From Kangiella profundi (GTDB taxonomy: Bacteria; Pseudomonadota; Gammaproteobacteria; Enterobacterales; Kangiellaceae): a DNA stretch of 64,000 bases. The DNA is taken from positions 620,001-684,000 of the forward strand of contig NZ_CP025120.1 in NCBI RefSeq assembly GCF_002838765.1, in the 5' to 3' direction. The first letter of the stretch is position 1; the number at the start of each line of letters is the position of its first letter. Below the pieces are notes generated by a model. The model saw nothing but the letters and a program-made list of their open reading frames with translations. It was not told the origin of the DNA and made no database searches. A program made the position numbers and the translations under genes. Below, in pieces: positions 28,070 to 35,800 of this stretch.

Positions 28070-28097
28070 AGGGACAAGTCATGACTTGTCCGTACAA
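28070..28097 (+). repeat. 28-nt palindromic repeat, copy 1
   Basis: Contains the perfect 20-bp palindrome GGACAAGTCATGACTTGTCC at 28072-28091. The 28 bases AGGGACAAG...GTCCGTACAA are identical to those at 33150-33177, five kilobases away in another spacer. This looks like a dispersed intergenic palindrome. Confidence 0.8.
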
Positions 28098-28430
28098 AAA
28101 ATCCTAGCAAAGTGTCGAACATAACCGTAGGTTGGATAACGGCGAATGCTGCACCCCAACACTAGCCGAAGCTAATTCGGTTAAACTGTCGGATGATGCC
28201 CCAAAATGACCTTATGCAACCCAAAAGACTACTTACAAACGGTTACAAAGCTGACAAAAATTGTCACTTTTTCCTTCGCTTGGTCAAAAAAACAACACTT
28301 TGTACGCTTTTTGAAAAGCAAATTCGCATACAACTGTGACGTAAATCATTGTTTTTGCTCAGTGTCAGGAAATTTAACTATAACCTGTTGCTATTCATGA
28401 GGCGCAAAGGATATATTTGTTTACAGATTT

Positions 28431-28509
28431 GTTCACACAGGGAAGCGCTACTTACATTCCGTAATGGCCCGTGTAGTTTTGATCAGATTATACGGAATTC
28501 TCTGTGAAC
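28431..28509 (+). promoter_or_regulatory. Nested inverted repeats upstream of the pilin gene
   Basis: The outer arms GTTCACA (28431-28437) and TGTGAAC (28503-28509) enclose the inner arms ATTCCGTA (28456-28463) and TACGGAAT (28491-28498). A direct repeat ACAGATTT also flanks the structure (28423 and 28508). It could fold as an RNA leader of about 79 nt or contain operator sites. I do not recognise it as a known riboswitch. Confidence 0.45.
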
Positions 28510-28563
28510 AGATTTAACTTTAAACAATTTGCAAATTCTTTATAAAGAATAGGAGAGAGTCTT

Positions 28564-29028
28564 ATGCAAACTAAAAAACAAGCGGGTTTCACCCTTATCG
28601 AATTAATGATCGTTGTAGCGATCGTAGGTATTTTGGCAGCAGTAGCTATTCCTGCTTATCAAGATTACATCAAGCGTTCTAAAGTTTCAGAAGTAGCAGC
28701 TACTCTTGCAGCTTGTAAAACTTCGGTTGCTGAATTCGCTGCTTCACAAAATGCTTTACCTACTACTACAGATGAGTCTGGCTGTGATGCTGGTGACTCT
28801 ACTTACGTTTCATCTTTAAGTGTTGGTGCTGGTGGGGTTATTCAAGCAACTATCCAAAGTGTTGATTCAACTTTAGATGGTAATACTCTTAATCTTGCTC
28901 CTTATGCTGATGTTGGTTTAACTACTGCAGCTGTTGATGGTGATGATATCAAAGCTTGGAAGTGTTCAACAAGTGCGGCATCTACAGAGTATAAATACCT
29001 TCCTGCTAACTGTAGACAAGCTCCATAA
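28564..29028 (+). CDS. Type IV major pilin (PilA-like)
   Basis: Type IVa prepilin of 154 residues. The leader MQTKKQAG ends in glycine 8, and cleavage before F9 by PilD would leave N-methyl-phenylalanine. [27 protein letters not shown] is the classic hydrophobic assembly helix, with the essential E5 of the mature protein. Two C-terminal cysteines (in WKCS and PANCRQ) can form the D-region disulfide loop. A strong AGGAGAG ribosome site precedes the ATG, and a terminator follows, so it is probably expressed alone at high level. The pilB-pilC-pilD genes follow. Confidence 0.93.
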   Translation: MQTKKQAGFTLIELMIVVAIVGILAAVAIPAYQDYIKRSKVSEVAATLAACKTSVAEFAASQNALPTTTDESGCDAGDSTYVSSLSVGAGGVIQATIQSVDSTLDGNTLNLAPYADVGLTTAAVDGDDIKAWKCSTSAASTEYKYLPANCRQAP

Positions 29029-29045
29029 TAATTAACTTTAGATAT

Positions 29046-29075
29046 AAAAAAAGCAGGCTTGGCCTGCTTTTTTTA
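29046..29075 (+). terminator. Terminator after the pilin gene
   Basis: GCAGGC/GCCTGC stem (29053-29058, 29062-29067) with a three-base loop, flanked by a run of A on the left and seven or more T on the right. Confidence 0.9.
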
Positions 29076-29162
29076 TACATTGTATATCTGTAACTTGATT
29101 GACTTTTCTCGCTTTTTATTCAAGGATATAGATTCGTCTTTTAAACTTATTGCTCAGTAATT

Positions 29163-30875
29163 ATGACTTTAGCAGATACAGGTCTTTCTGGATTGGCACA
29201 TTTGTTAGTAGCTGAAGGGCTTTTAACTAAGGAGAAAGTTCAGCAGGCTGTTAAGAATGCCAAAGAAGATAAAGTGGGCCTCATTGACTGGTTAGTATCT
29301 GCTGGCTGGCTAGAAGGTAAACAGGCCGCTAAAGCACAAGCACTTAATTTTGGTTACCCTTATTTCGATCTTTCTAGTATTGCTTTCGAAAACATTCCCA
29401 AAGACGTTATTGACCTGAAGCTTATGCAGGCGCATAGGGCTGTTCCACTCTATAAACGAGGTACTCGCCTATTTGTGGCTGTATCTGATGCAACTAACTT
29501 AAAAAGCTTAGAAGAAATTCGTTTCCAGACCGGTTGCTCAGTCGAAGCTGTGCTTGTAGAGCCTAATAAACTGGAAGCGGTTGTTGGAAAGTTAATTGAA
29601 GAAAAAGAAAATGAATCCCTTTCAGATTTTGATGATGCAGATCTGGATAATATTGACTTAGATGCGGTTGATACAGATGCTGATCAAGAAATGGAGGATT
29701 CAGCAGGGGGAGAGGATGCTCCTGTCGTTAAATTCGTCAAGCAAATGTTGGTTTCTGCAATTAGAAAAGGTGCGTCGGATTTACACTTTGAGCCTTACGA
29801 AAAGAAATATCGTGTGCGCTTCCGGATTGATGGAATGCTACACGAGGTTGCTTCTCCTCCAATACAGTTGTCAGGACGTATTTCTGCCCGCTTAAAAGTA
29901 CTTTCAGGACTGGATATCTCAGAACGTCGTGTGCCTCAAGATGGTCGTGTAAAACTTAAAATCTCTAAAACAAAAGCGATTGATTTTCGTGTAAATACTT
30001 TGCCTACCCTGTTCGGTGAAAAAATCGTTATGCGTATTTTAGACCCATCACAGGCAATGTTGGGAATTGATGCCTTAGGCTTTGACCCTAAGCAGAAAAA
30101 GGACTTTATGACGGCTATTGAAAAGCCACAGGGCATGGTATTGGTTACCGGCCCAACAGGTTCAGGTAAAACGGTAACGCTTTATACCGGTGTTAATATT
30201 CTTAATGATGAGTACAAGAATATTTCAACCGCCGAAGACCCGGTAGAGATTAACCTGCATGGTATTAATCAGGTTAACGTTAACGTTAAAGCGGGTTTGA
30301 CTTTCGCGTCGGCACTTCGAGCTTTCCTGCGTCAGGATCCAGATATTGTACTAGTGGGTGAGATCCGTGACCTTGAAACAGCCGAAATCGCCATTAAAGC
30401 AGCGCAAACAGGTCACCTAGTTTTGTCTACACTGCATACTAACTCTGCTCCTGAAACTTTGACCCGTCTGGTTAATATGGGGGTTGCACCGTTTAATATT
30501 GCAACTACCGTTAATCTGGTTGTGGCGCAACGTCTAGCGAGGCGTCTTTGTGAGCATTGTAAAAAGCCTTCTGACTTACCTAAAGAAGCCCTGATTGAAG
30601 AGGGTTTTACTGAAGAAGAGCTGAACGAACTCACAATTTACGAGCCAGTGGGTTGCGATAAATGCACAATGGGCTATAAAGGTCGTGTGGGTTTATTTCA
30701 GGTAATGCCCGTATCAGAAGCAAATGGTCGTATTATTATGGAAGGAGGTAATGCGATAGACATTGCAGATCAAGCCAAAAAAGAGGGGATTCCAGATTTA
30801 CGTAGAGCAGGACTTAATAAGGTTAAGGCAGGTTTAACCAGCCTTGCCGAAGTTAATCGTGTGACTCAGGAATAG
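29163..30875 (+). CDS. pilB: PilB, type IV pilus assembly ATPase
   Basis: Hexameric ATPase that powers pilus extension. The N-terminal MshEN/GspE_N domain covers about residues 10-150. The Walker A motif GPTGSGKT begins at residue 330 (K336), the Asp box is in EDPVEINLHGINQVNVN, and Walker B is DPDIVLVGEIRD from residue 392. A zinc-binding tetracysteine is present: C463-x2-C466 and C498-x2-C501. At 570 residues it matches Pseudomonas PilB (566). An acidic stretch rich in aspartate lies at about 155-180. Confidence 0.96.
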   Translation: MTLADTGLSGLAHLLVAEGLLTKEKVQQAVKNAKEDKVGLIDWLVSAGWLEGKQAAKAQALNFGYPYFDLSSIAFENIPKDVIDLKLMQAHRAVPLYKRGTRLFVAVSDATNLKSLEEIRFQTGCSVEAVLVEPNKLEAVVGKLIEEKENESLSDFDDADLDNIDLDAVDTDADQEMEDSAGGEDAPVVKFVKQMLVSAIRKGASDLHFEPYEKKYRVRFRIDGMLHEVASPPIQLSGRISARLKVLSGLDISERRVPQDGRVKLKISKTKAIDFRVNTLPTLFGEKIVMRILDPSQAMLGIDALGFDPKQKKDFMTAIEKPQGMVLVTGPTGSGKTVTLYTGVNILNDEYKNISTAEDPVEINLHGINQVNVNVKAGLTFASALRAFLRQDPDIVLVGEIRDLETAEIAIKAAQTGHLVLSTLHTNSAPETLTRLVNMGVAPFNIATTVNLVVAQRLARRLCEHCKKPSDLPKEALIEEGFTEEELNELTIYEPVGCDKCTMGYKGRVGLFQVMPVSEANGRIIMEGGNAIDIADQAKKEGIPDLRRAGLNKVKAGLTSLAEVNRVTQE

Positions 30876-30955
30876 AAATATCAGGGTTTGAAGCCAATAC
30901 ATGGGGGGAGTGCTCAGCACTTTAGCCATAACAGTACACTAGAAAGGTAATTAAC

Positions 30956-32191
30956 ATGGCAACAGCAGTTAAACGGAAAGCCAAACAAGTAAAGTTGAAA
31001 AACTTTCAGTGGGTTGGTGAAAATAAGCAGGGAAATAAAGTTAAAGGCAAGATGCCTGCAGAAAGTGCCGATATTGTAAAGCAGCAATTACTTAAGCAAG
31101 GCATTAAGCCTAAATCGGTAAATGCTGAGTTGTTTTCTTTTGGAGCTAGCAAGAAACCCATTAAGCCAGTAGATATTGCAGTCTTCTTACGCCAGCTGGC
31201 TATTATGATGAAGGCTGGCGTTCCACTAGTACAGTCATTCGATATTATTGGCAAGGGTCATGAGAACCCAAGTGTCCAAGATCTGGTTATGGACATTAAA
31301 GCCGATGTTGAATCAGGTAATCCATTTGCAGAGTCTTTAAGGAAGCACCCCAAACATTTTGATGACCTAGTTTGTGACTTGATTCATGCCGGTGAGCAGT
31401 CTGGTACTCTTGAACAAATGCTTGATAGGATTGCCACCTACAAAGAAAAATCAGAAGCACTTAAATCAAAAATCAAATCAGCAATGATGTATCCAGCTGC
31501 AGTAATAACTGTTTCGATTGCAGTTACTGCCATTCTTCTTATCTATGTTGTACCTATGTTTAAAGATTTGTTTTCCGGAGCCGGAGCCGACTTGCCCGCT
31601 TTGACTGCCTTAGTTGTAAGTCTTTCGGAAGATATGCAAGCTAATTGGTATATCTATTTATTTGTATTGATAGCTATAATTGTTGGTTATGTTCAGCTTA
31701 ATAAAAGATCTGAGAAGTTCAGGGATTCAAAGGATGCTTTTCTGCTTAAATTTCCAATTTTTGGTCCGTTAATTCAGAAAGCTGCTGTTGCACGTTATGC
31801 AAGAACATTAGCTACTACTTTTGCCGCTGGTGTTCCGCTCGTTGATGCTTTGGATTCAGCTGCAGGAGCCTCAGGTAACTCCGTTTACCGTAAGGCCATT
31901 ATGAAAATTAAGGAAGATGTTACTACTGGCTTGCAAATTAATATGGCCATGATTTCCACAGGGGTATTCCCGAACATGGTTAATCAGATGGTTGCGATAG
32001 GTGAAGAGTCAGGTGCTGTGGATACTATGCTCGCGAAAGTTGCCGACATCTATGAACAGGAAGTGGATGATGCGGTAGATGGTCTCAGCTCCCTAATTGA
32101 GCCATTCGTAATCGTTTTCATTGGTGGTGTCGTTGGTACCGTAATTGTGGCGATGTATCTTCCAATCTTTAAACTGGGTGATGCATTCTAA
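30956..32191 (+). CDS. pilC: PilC, type IV pilus inner-membrane platform protein
   Basis: GspF/PilC family protein that forms the platform on which the PilB motor acts. Two repeated GspF domains are seen: FLRQLAIMMKAGVPLVQSFDII in the first half and YARTLATTFAAGVPLVDALDSAAG in the second. Hydrophobic helices follow each domain, ending with IEPFVIVFIGGVVGTVIVAMYLPIFKLGDAF, a near-invariant family C-terminus. At 411 residues it is normal. It lies between pilB and pilD, the usual order. Confidence 0.96.
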   Translation: MATAVKRKAKQVKLKNFQWVGENKQGNKVKGKMPAESADIVKQQLLKQGIKPKSVNAELFSFGASKKPIKPVDIAVFLRQLAIMMKAGVPLVQSFDIIGKGHENPSVQDLVMDIKADVESGNPFAESLRKHPKHFDDLVCDLIHAGEQSGTLEQMLDRIATYKEKSEALKSKIKSAMMYPAAVITVSIAVTAILLIYVVPMFKDLFSGAGADLPALTALVVSLSEDMQANWYIYLFVLIAIIVGYVQLNKRSEKFRDSKDAFLLKFPIFGPLIQKAAVARYARTLATTFAAGVPLVDALDSAAGASGNSVYRKAIMKIKEDVTTGLQINMAMISTGVFPNMVNQMVAIGEESGAVDTMLAKVADIYEQEVDDAVDGLSSLIEPFVIVFIGGVVGTVIVAMYLPIFKLGDAF

Positions 32192-32221
32192 GAAACCTAT
32201 ATTTCTAAAAAGACAAAAAAC

Positions 32222-33130
32222 ATGATTGAAATACTTTCTTCAAACCTGCCGGTGTTGGCAGGTTTAGTTTTTATACTGGGGTTATTAACGGGTAGTTTTT
32301 TGAATGTGGTCATTCATAGGCTGCCTTTAATTTTAGGGCGCGAGTGGCGTGCAACTGCAACAGAAATTTTGACTGAAGCTAATTGCAGCGTTTCATGCCC
32401 ACAAGATGAACTCCCACCAAAATATAATCTAATGACTCCGGCTTCAGCCTGTCCAAAATGCCATCATAAAATTACTGCATTAGAAAACATTCCTGTTTTT
32501 AGTTGGTTGTTTCTTGGCGGTAAGTGCTCTAACTGCAAGACGAAGATTAGTGGCCGCTATCCTTTTGTAGAATTGCTAACAGCCCTTACATTCCTTGTCT
32601 GTGCAGTTACTTTTGGCTGGTCCTGGCCATTAGCGTTTGCCCTGATTTTTACCTGTTTCCTCATTGCTGGCAGTTTCATTGATTATGACCACAAGATTCT
32701 GCCGGACCAATTGACTTTGCCTTTAGTCTGGATTGGTGTGACTGCGGCGCTTTGGTTAGCACCAGCAGATTCGTTACCAGGCTTTGCAAAGGATCTTCCA
32801 TCGTCGGTGATTGGCGCCTTAGCTGGATACTTATCGTTATGGTCGATTTACTGGCTATTTAAGCTTCTAACCGGCAAAGAAGGTATGGGGCACGGTGACT
32901 TTAAGTTACTGGCAGCTATCGGCGCTTTTCTCGGGTGGCAAATGTTGCCTTTGGTAATCTTGTTGTCTACGGTTACAGGTGCTGTTTTAGGCATTATCAC
33001 TATGGCTATCAGTAAGAAAGGACGTGATTACAAGATTCCTTTTGGCCCATTTTTAGCGATAGCGGGTTGGATTGCTTTAATTTGGGGTGAAACCATTACC
33101 AATAGCTATATTCAGATGTTGCAGCCGTAG
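32222..33130 (+). CDS. pilD: PilD, prepilin peptidase and N-methyltransferase
   Basis: Integral membrane aspartyl protease that cleaves prepilins after glycine and methylates the new N-terminus. A cytoplasmic zinc motif is present as C77-x2-C80 and C102-x2-C105. The catalytic aspartate regions are FIDYDHKILPD (D154, D156, D162) and GMGHGDFK (D226). Multiple membrane helices fill the second half. At 302 residues it is close to Pseudomonas PilD (290). The pilD-coaE adjacency is also found in Pseudomonas, where coaE and yacG follow pilD. Confidence 0.96.
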   Translation: MIEILSSNLPVLAGLVFILGLLTGSFLNVVIHRLPLILGREWRATATEILTEANCSVSCPQDELPPKYNLMTPASACPKCHHKITALENIPVFSWLFLGGKCSNCKTKISGRYPFVELLTALTFLVCAVTFGWSWPLAFALIFTCFLIAGSFIDYDHKILPDQLTLPLVWIGVTAALWLAPADSLPGFAKDLPSSVIGALAGYLSLWSIYWLFKLLTGKEGMGHGDFKLLAAIGAFLGWQMLPLVILLSTVTGAVLGIITMAISKKGRDYKIPFGPFLAIAGWIALIWGETITNSYIQMLQP

Positions 33131-33149
33131 GATAGGCCCTGAAGTTCGC

Positions 33150-33177
33150 AGGGACAAGTCATGACTTGTCCGTACAA
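33150..33177 (+). repeat. 28-nt palindromic repeat, copy 2
   Basis: Identical to 28070-28097 over 28 bases and carrying the same 20-bp palindrome (33152-33171). It lies in the 80-bp spacer between pilD and coaE, so the two copies bracket the pilus gene block. Confidence 0.8.
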
Positions 33178-33210
33178 TGAGGAAGTACAATCTAACTCAG
33201 AATATAAACT

Positions 33211-33810
33211 ATGACCTATAAAGTTGCTTTAACAGGTGGTATTGCCAGCGGTAAGACTGCTGTCAGTGATATGTTCGCCGAACTAGGGGTTACGGTCATT
33301 GATGCAGATGTTATTGCACGCGAGGTAGTGGCGAAAGATTCTCAGGCGTTGCAGGCTATTGTCGAACATTTCGGAGAAGAAGTTCTAACCGACACTGGCG
33401 AGCTGGATCGCCAAAAGCTACGCAATGCAGTGTTTTCTAATGAGCAGGATAGGTTGTGGCTTAATAACCTGCTCCACCCTCTTATTCGAAATGAGATGAA
33501 GCGACGCCTGGAGCTTACTGATTCAGTATATTCCATCAGTGTCATTCCGTTGCTTTACGAAAGCGGCCAATCAAAGGACTATGACAGGGTTTTAGTTGTA
33601 GATTGCGCTGAGGAAGTCCAGCTTGAACGCTTAATGGCTCGCGATCATTCTACCAGCCAACAGGCTCAGTCTATTTTGGACAAGCAGGCAACACGTCAGC
33701 AACGCTTATCCATTGCTGATGATGTAGTTGTTAATGACTCAGATTTGCATTCCCTCAAGCAAAGCGTTATAACGCTTGATAAACAATACAGGCAATTAGC
33801 AAGGAATTAG
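33211..33810 (+). CDS. coaE: CoaE, dephospho-CoA kinase
   Basis: Last enzyme of coenzyme A synthesis, phosphorylating the ribose of dephospho-CoA. The P-loop is GGIASGKT (residues 9-16), and VIDADVIAREVV plus VIPLLYESG are family motifs for the substrate site. At 199 residues it is close to E. coli CoaE (206). It is followed almost directly by zapD (six bases), the same pair as in E. coli. Confidence 0.95.
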   Translation: MTYKVALTGGIASGKTAVSDMFAELGVTVIDADVIAREVVAKDSQALQAIVEHFGEEVLTDTGELDRQKLRNAVFSNEQDRLWLNNLLHPLIRNEMKRRLELTDSVYSISVIPLLYESGQSKDYDRVLVVDCAEEVQLERLMARDHSTSQQAQSILDKQATRQQRLSIADDVVVNDSDLHSLKQSVITLDKQYRQLARN

Positions 33811-33816
33811 GCATTG

Positions 33817-34584
33817 ATGCCCGAAGCTGCCAGTTATATCTTGTATGAGCATCCGCTCAATGAGCAGATACGCACTTATCTGCGCCTGGAAAACCTTTTT
33901 AATATTCAGCAAGAACTCCAGTCCATAGATTCGGTGGCTTCGCATATTGCTGCTTTGCATAATCTATGGGAAATTCTGGACTGTCTTGACCGTGGAGATT
34001 TAAAGGCTGAGTTGTTGAAAGAGCTTGAGCAGCAGAAGAACCACTTTAAGCAGCTTGAGGCCAGTCCTTATATTGACGACGTTAAGTTGAAGCGTTTTTT
34101 AGAGCAGCTGCAACAACTCTATTTATGGGTGGCAAATTATCAGGGAAAGTTTGGGGCAACATTACGTCAGGATCGTTTTATCGATTTGATCAAACACAGA
34201 ATTCGTATTCCTGGTGCATCTTGTAGTTTTGATCTTCCCGAATTACATCAGTTTTTACAACAGCCAGTTAATTATCGCCAACAGAAATTTAATGAGTGGT
34301 TTGAGCACTTTGATGGCCTGAATAAGTGCCTTAAAGTTTTGCTCAGATTGTATCGAGAAAATGGTCAGTTTATTGATGCTGAAACTGTTAACGGCTCTTA
34401 TCAGCACAACTTTGATAAAAAACAGAACCCTCATTTAATTCGAGTAAAACTTCCCATCGCAACTAGTGTTTATCCAGAAATCAGTGGTTCAAAATACTGC
34501 TTTACTGTTCGATTTATCCAGCCTGGAGAGAGTGAGCAGAGGGTATTATCGGATGATACCAGCTTTCAGGTTGCAATTTGTTAG
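33817..34584 (+). CDS. zapD: ZapD, FtsZ-ring-associated protein
   Basis: Cytoplasmic protein that bundles FtsZ filaments by binding the FtsZ C-terminal peptide, which is intact in this window. The N-terminus YILYEHPLNEQIRTYLRLENLF is diagnostic for ZapD (formerly YacF, DUF1342), and KHRIRIPGASCSFDLPELHQFL is a second conserved block. I chose ATG 33817 (255 residues) over the adjacent TTG at 33814. It is probably cotranscribed with coaE. Confidence 0.95.
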   Translation: MPEAASYILYEHPLNEQIRTYLRLENLFNIQQELQSIDSVASHIAALHNLWEILDCLDRGDLKAELLKELEQQKNHFKQLEASPYIDDVKLKRFLEQLQQLYLWVANYQGKFGATLRQDRFIDLIKHRIRIPGASCSFDLPELHQFLQQPVNYRQQKFNEWFEHFDGLNKCLKVLLRLYRENGQFIDAETVNGSYQHNFDKKQNPHLIRVKLPIATSVYPEISGSKYCFTVRFIQPGESEQRVLSDDTSFQVAIC

Positions 34585-34698
34585 GTTAGAGCCCTTAGTA
34601 AGGTATGTCTTCGCCGGGGTAAACAACATGATATAAATAACGCATTCTGTTTTTTCTTTTGATACTATTAATCAGAATGGATTTAATAAGGTTTCAAT

Positions 34699-35568
34699 AT
34701 GGCTCTTTTATCTCTCATCATTGCATTGTTGTTTGAACGTTATTTCCATACTGGCTCAAGCGAAGAGCGAGAGAAGTTCAGTAATGCTGGCTGGTTTGTT
34801 TCATATCAGAAACGACTGGCTGACTCATTTGGTGAGCAGTCCTGGTTTAAGGGCTGGCTGGCTGAAGCCATTCTCATACTCCTTCCGGTGCTACTAATAT
34901 TTCTGTTGTTTGAATCTCTTGAGGATGGATTTCTATCCTCTCTATTTAGCGTAGCCTTAGCGGTAGTCATCCTGGTTCATTGTCTTGGCCCGGAGTCACC
35001 AAGAAAGTCATTACGTGGCTATTTTTCTGACATTGCTAACGATGATGAGCAGGGTGCTTATGAGCATGCCGCAAATTTTGCAGGAAAAGAAGCCGATGAC
35101 TGGGAGCAAACCCAGCGTATGGTAAGCGAAGCTATTTTCACTGAAACTCAGCGTCGCTATGCTGCTGTGGTAATCTGGTTTGTATTGCTAGGCCCTGCTG
35201 GAGCACTTCTGTATCGTCTTTTAGATTGGTATCTGGCAAACAACCCTGAAGGAGCTTTATCAGCACCGTTAAAGACCGTGATGGACTGGGTAGCAGGCAG
35301 AATTTCTGCTTTGGCCTATCTTCTTGCAGGCGACATGGCATCGGGAGTTTCTAGAATTAAGAAGCAATTCTTCAATCTTAATGTCGGTGGTATGGAGTTA
35401 ATAGAAGCTACCGGAGTCGCAGCCATTGGACCAGTTCTAGACTGTGAAACTGAGCAAAAACAAAAGGTTGCAGAAAACCTTTGTGCCCTTAAGCTAACAG
35501 AGCGAACCGGGGTTATTCTATTTGCCTTTGTGGCAGTTATGTCATTATTAGGGTGGACCTTTTTCTAA
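34699..35568 (+). CDS. ampE: AmpE-like membrane protein
   Basis: A 289-residue inner-membrane protein of the AmpE family, described as a signalling modulator of the ampC system but of undefined biochemistry. The N-terminus MALLSLIIALLFERYF and the WFVLLGPAGALLYRLL segment are typical, and four to five hydrophobic segments are visible. In E. coli and Pseudomonas ampE directly follows ampD; here they are about 8 kb apart with the nadC, pilus, coaE and zapD genes between. It starts about 115 bases after zapD and has its own AAGG ribosome site. Confidence 0.88.
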   Translation: MALLSLIIALLFERYFHTGSSEEREKFSNAGWFVSYQKRLADSFGEQSWFKGWLAEAILILLPVLLIFLLFESLEDGFLSSLFSVALAVVILVHCLGPESPRKSLRGYFSDIANDDEQGAYEHAANFAGKEADDWEQTQRMVSEAIFTETQRRYAAVVIWFVLLGPAGALLYRLLDWYLANNPEGALSAPLKTVMDWVAGRISALAYLLAGDMASGVSRIKKQFFNLNVGGMELIEATGVAAIGPVLDCETEQKQKVAENLCALKLTERTGVILFAFVAVMSLLGWTFF

Positions 35569-35677
35569 ATAATTAACTAAGGTTAACTATTTTTACTGGT
35601 TTGACCTAACTCATAGAACCGTTAAAAACGGTTGTCAAAAGTATCTTTTTCATTAGATTTTGTCTATGATGGGGACT

Positions 35678-35706
35678 TTGCGAATTTTAGTAAAGTTGCT
35701 TAACAT
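35678..35706 (+). promoter_or_regulatory. Possible aceE promoter
   Basis: TTGCGA (35678-35683), 17 bases and TAACAT (35701-35706), inside the 232-bp spacer before aceE. A small inverted repeat TTAAC-ATCT-GTTAA (35700-35713) overlaps the -10 and could be an operator. No PdhR-type site (AATTGGT...ACCAATT) is visible. Confidence 0.3.
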
Positions 35707-35800
35707 CTGTTAAATAATGTTGGTAGCTATCTTGTAATAGACCACTGGCACTGAAATGACTTACAGGCAATCAGTGCAAGGCCAATAGAAAGGCAAGAAT

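Larger units (their letters stand above)
28025..28563 (+). other. Repeat-rich spacer and pilin leader region
   Basis: 539 bp without a gene. The left part holds a palindromic repeat (28070-28097) also found at 33150, then GTAGGTTGGATAACGGCGAA-type sequence (28127 on) of the sort often seen in dispersed elements, bounded loosely by CATCCGAC near 28054 and GTCGGATG near 28187. The right part, from about 28420, contains two nested inverted repeats before the pilin gene. No convincing sigma54 promoter (GG-N10-GC) was found by eye, although pilin genes in pseudomonads usually have one. Confidence 0.55.

Noticed and set aside
28206..28400. 64-codon frame in the pilin upstream spacer
   Set aside because: No ribosome site, odd composition, and no recognisable family; it runs through repeat and leader sequence.
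28440..28490. Sigma54 promoter for the pilin gene (TGGCCCG near 28465)
   Set aside because: The -12 GC is missing at the required spacing.
28380..28560. c-di-GMP (GEMM) riboswitch ahead of the pilin gene
   Set aside because: The conserved GEMM core and tetraloop-receptor segments could not be found; only generic inverted repeats are present.
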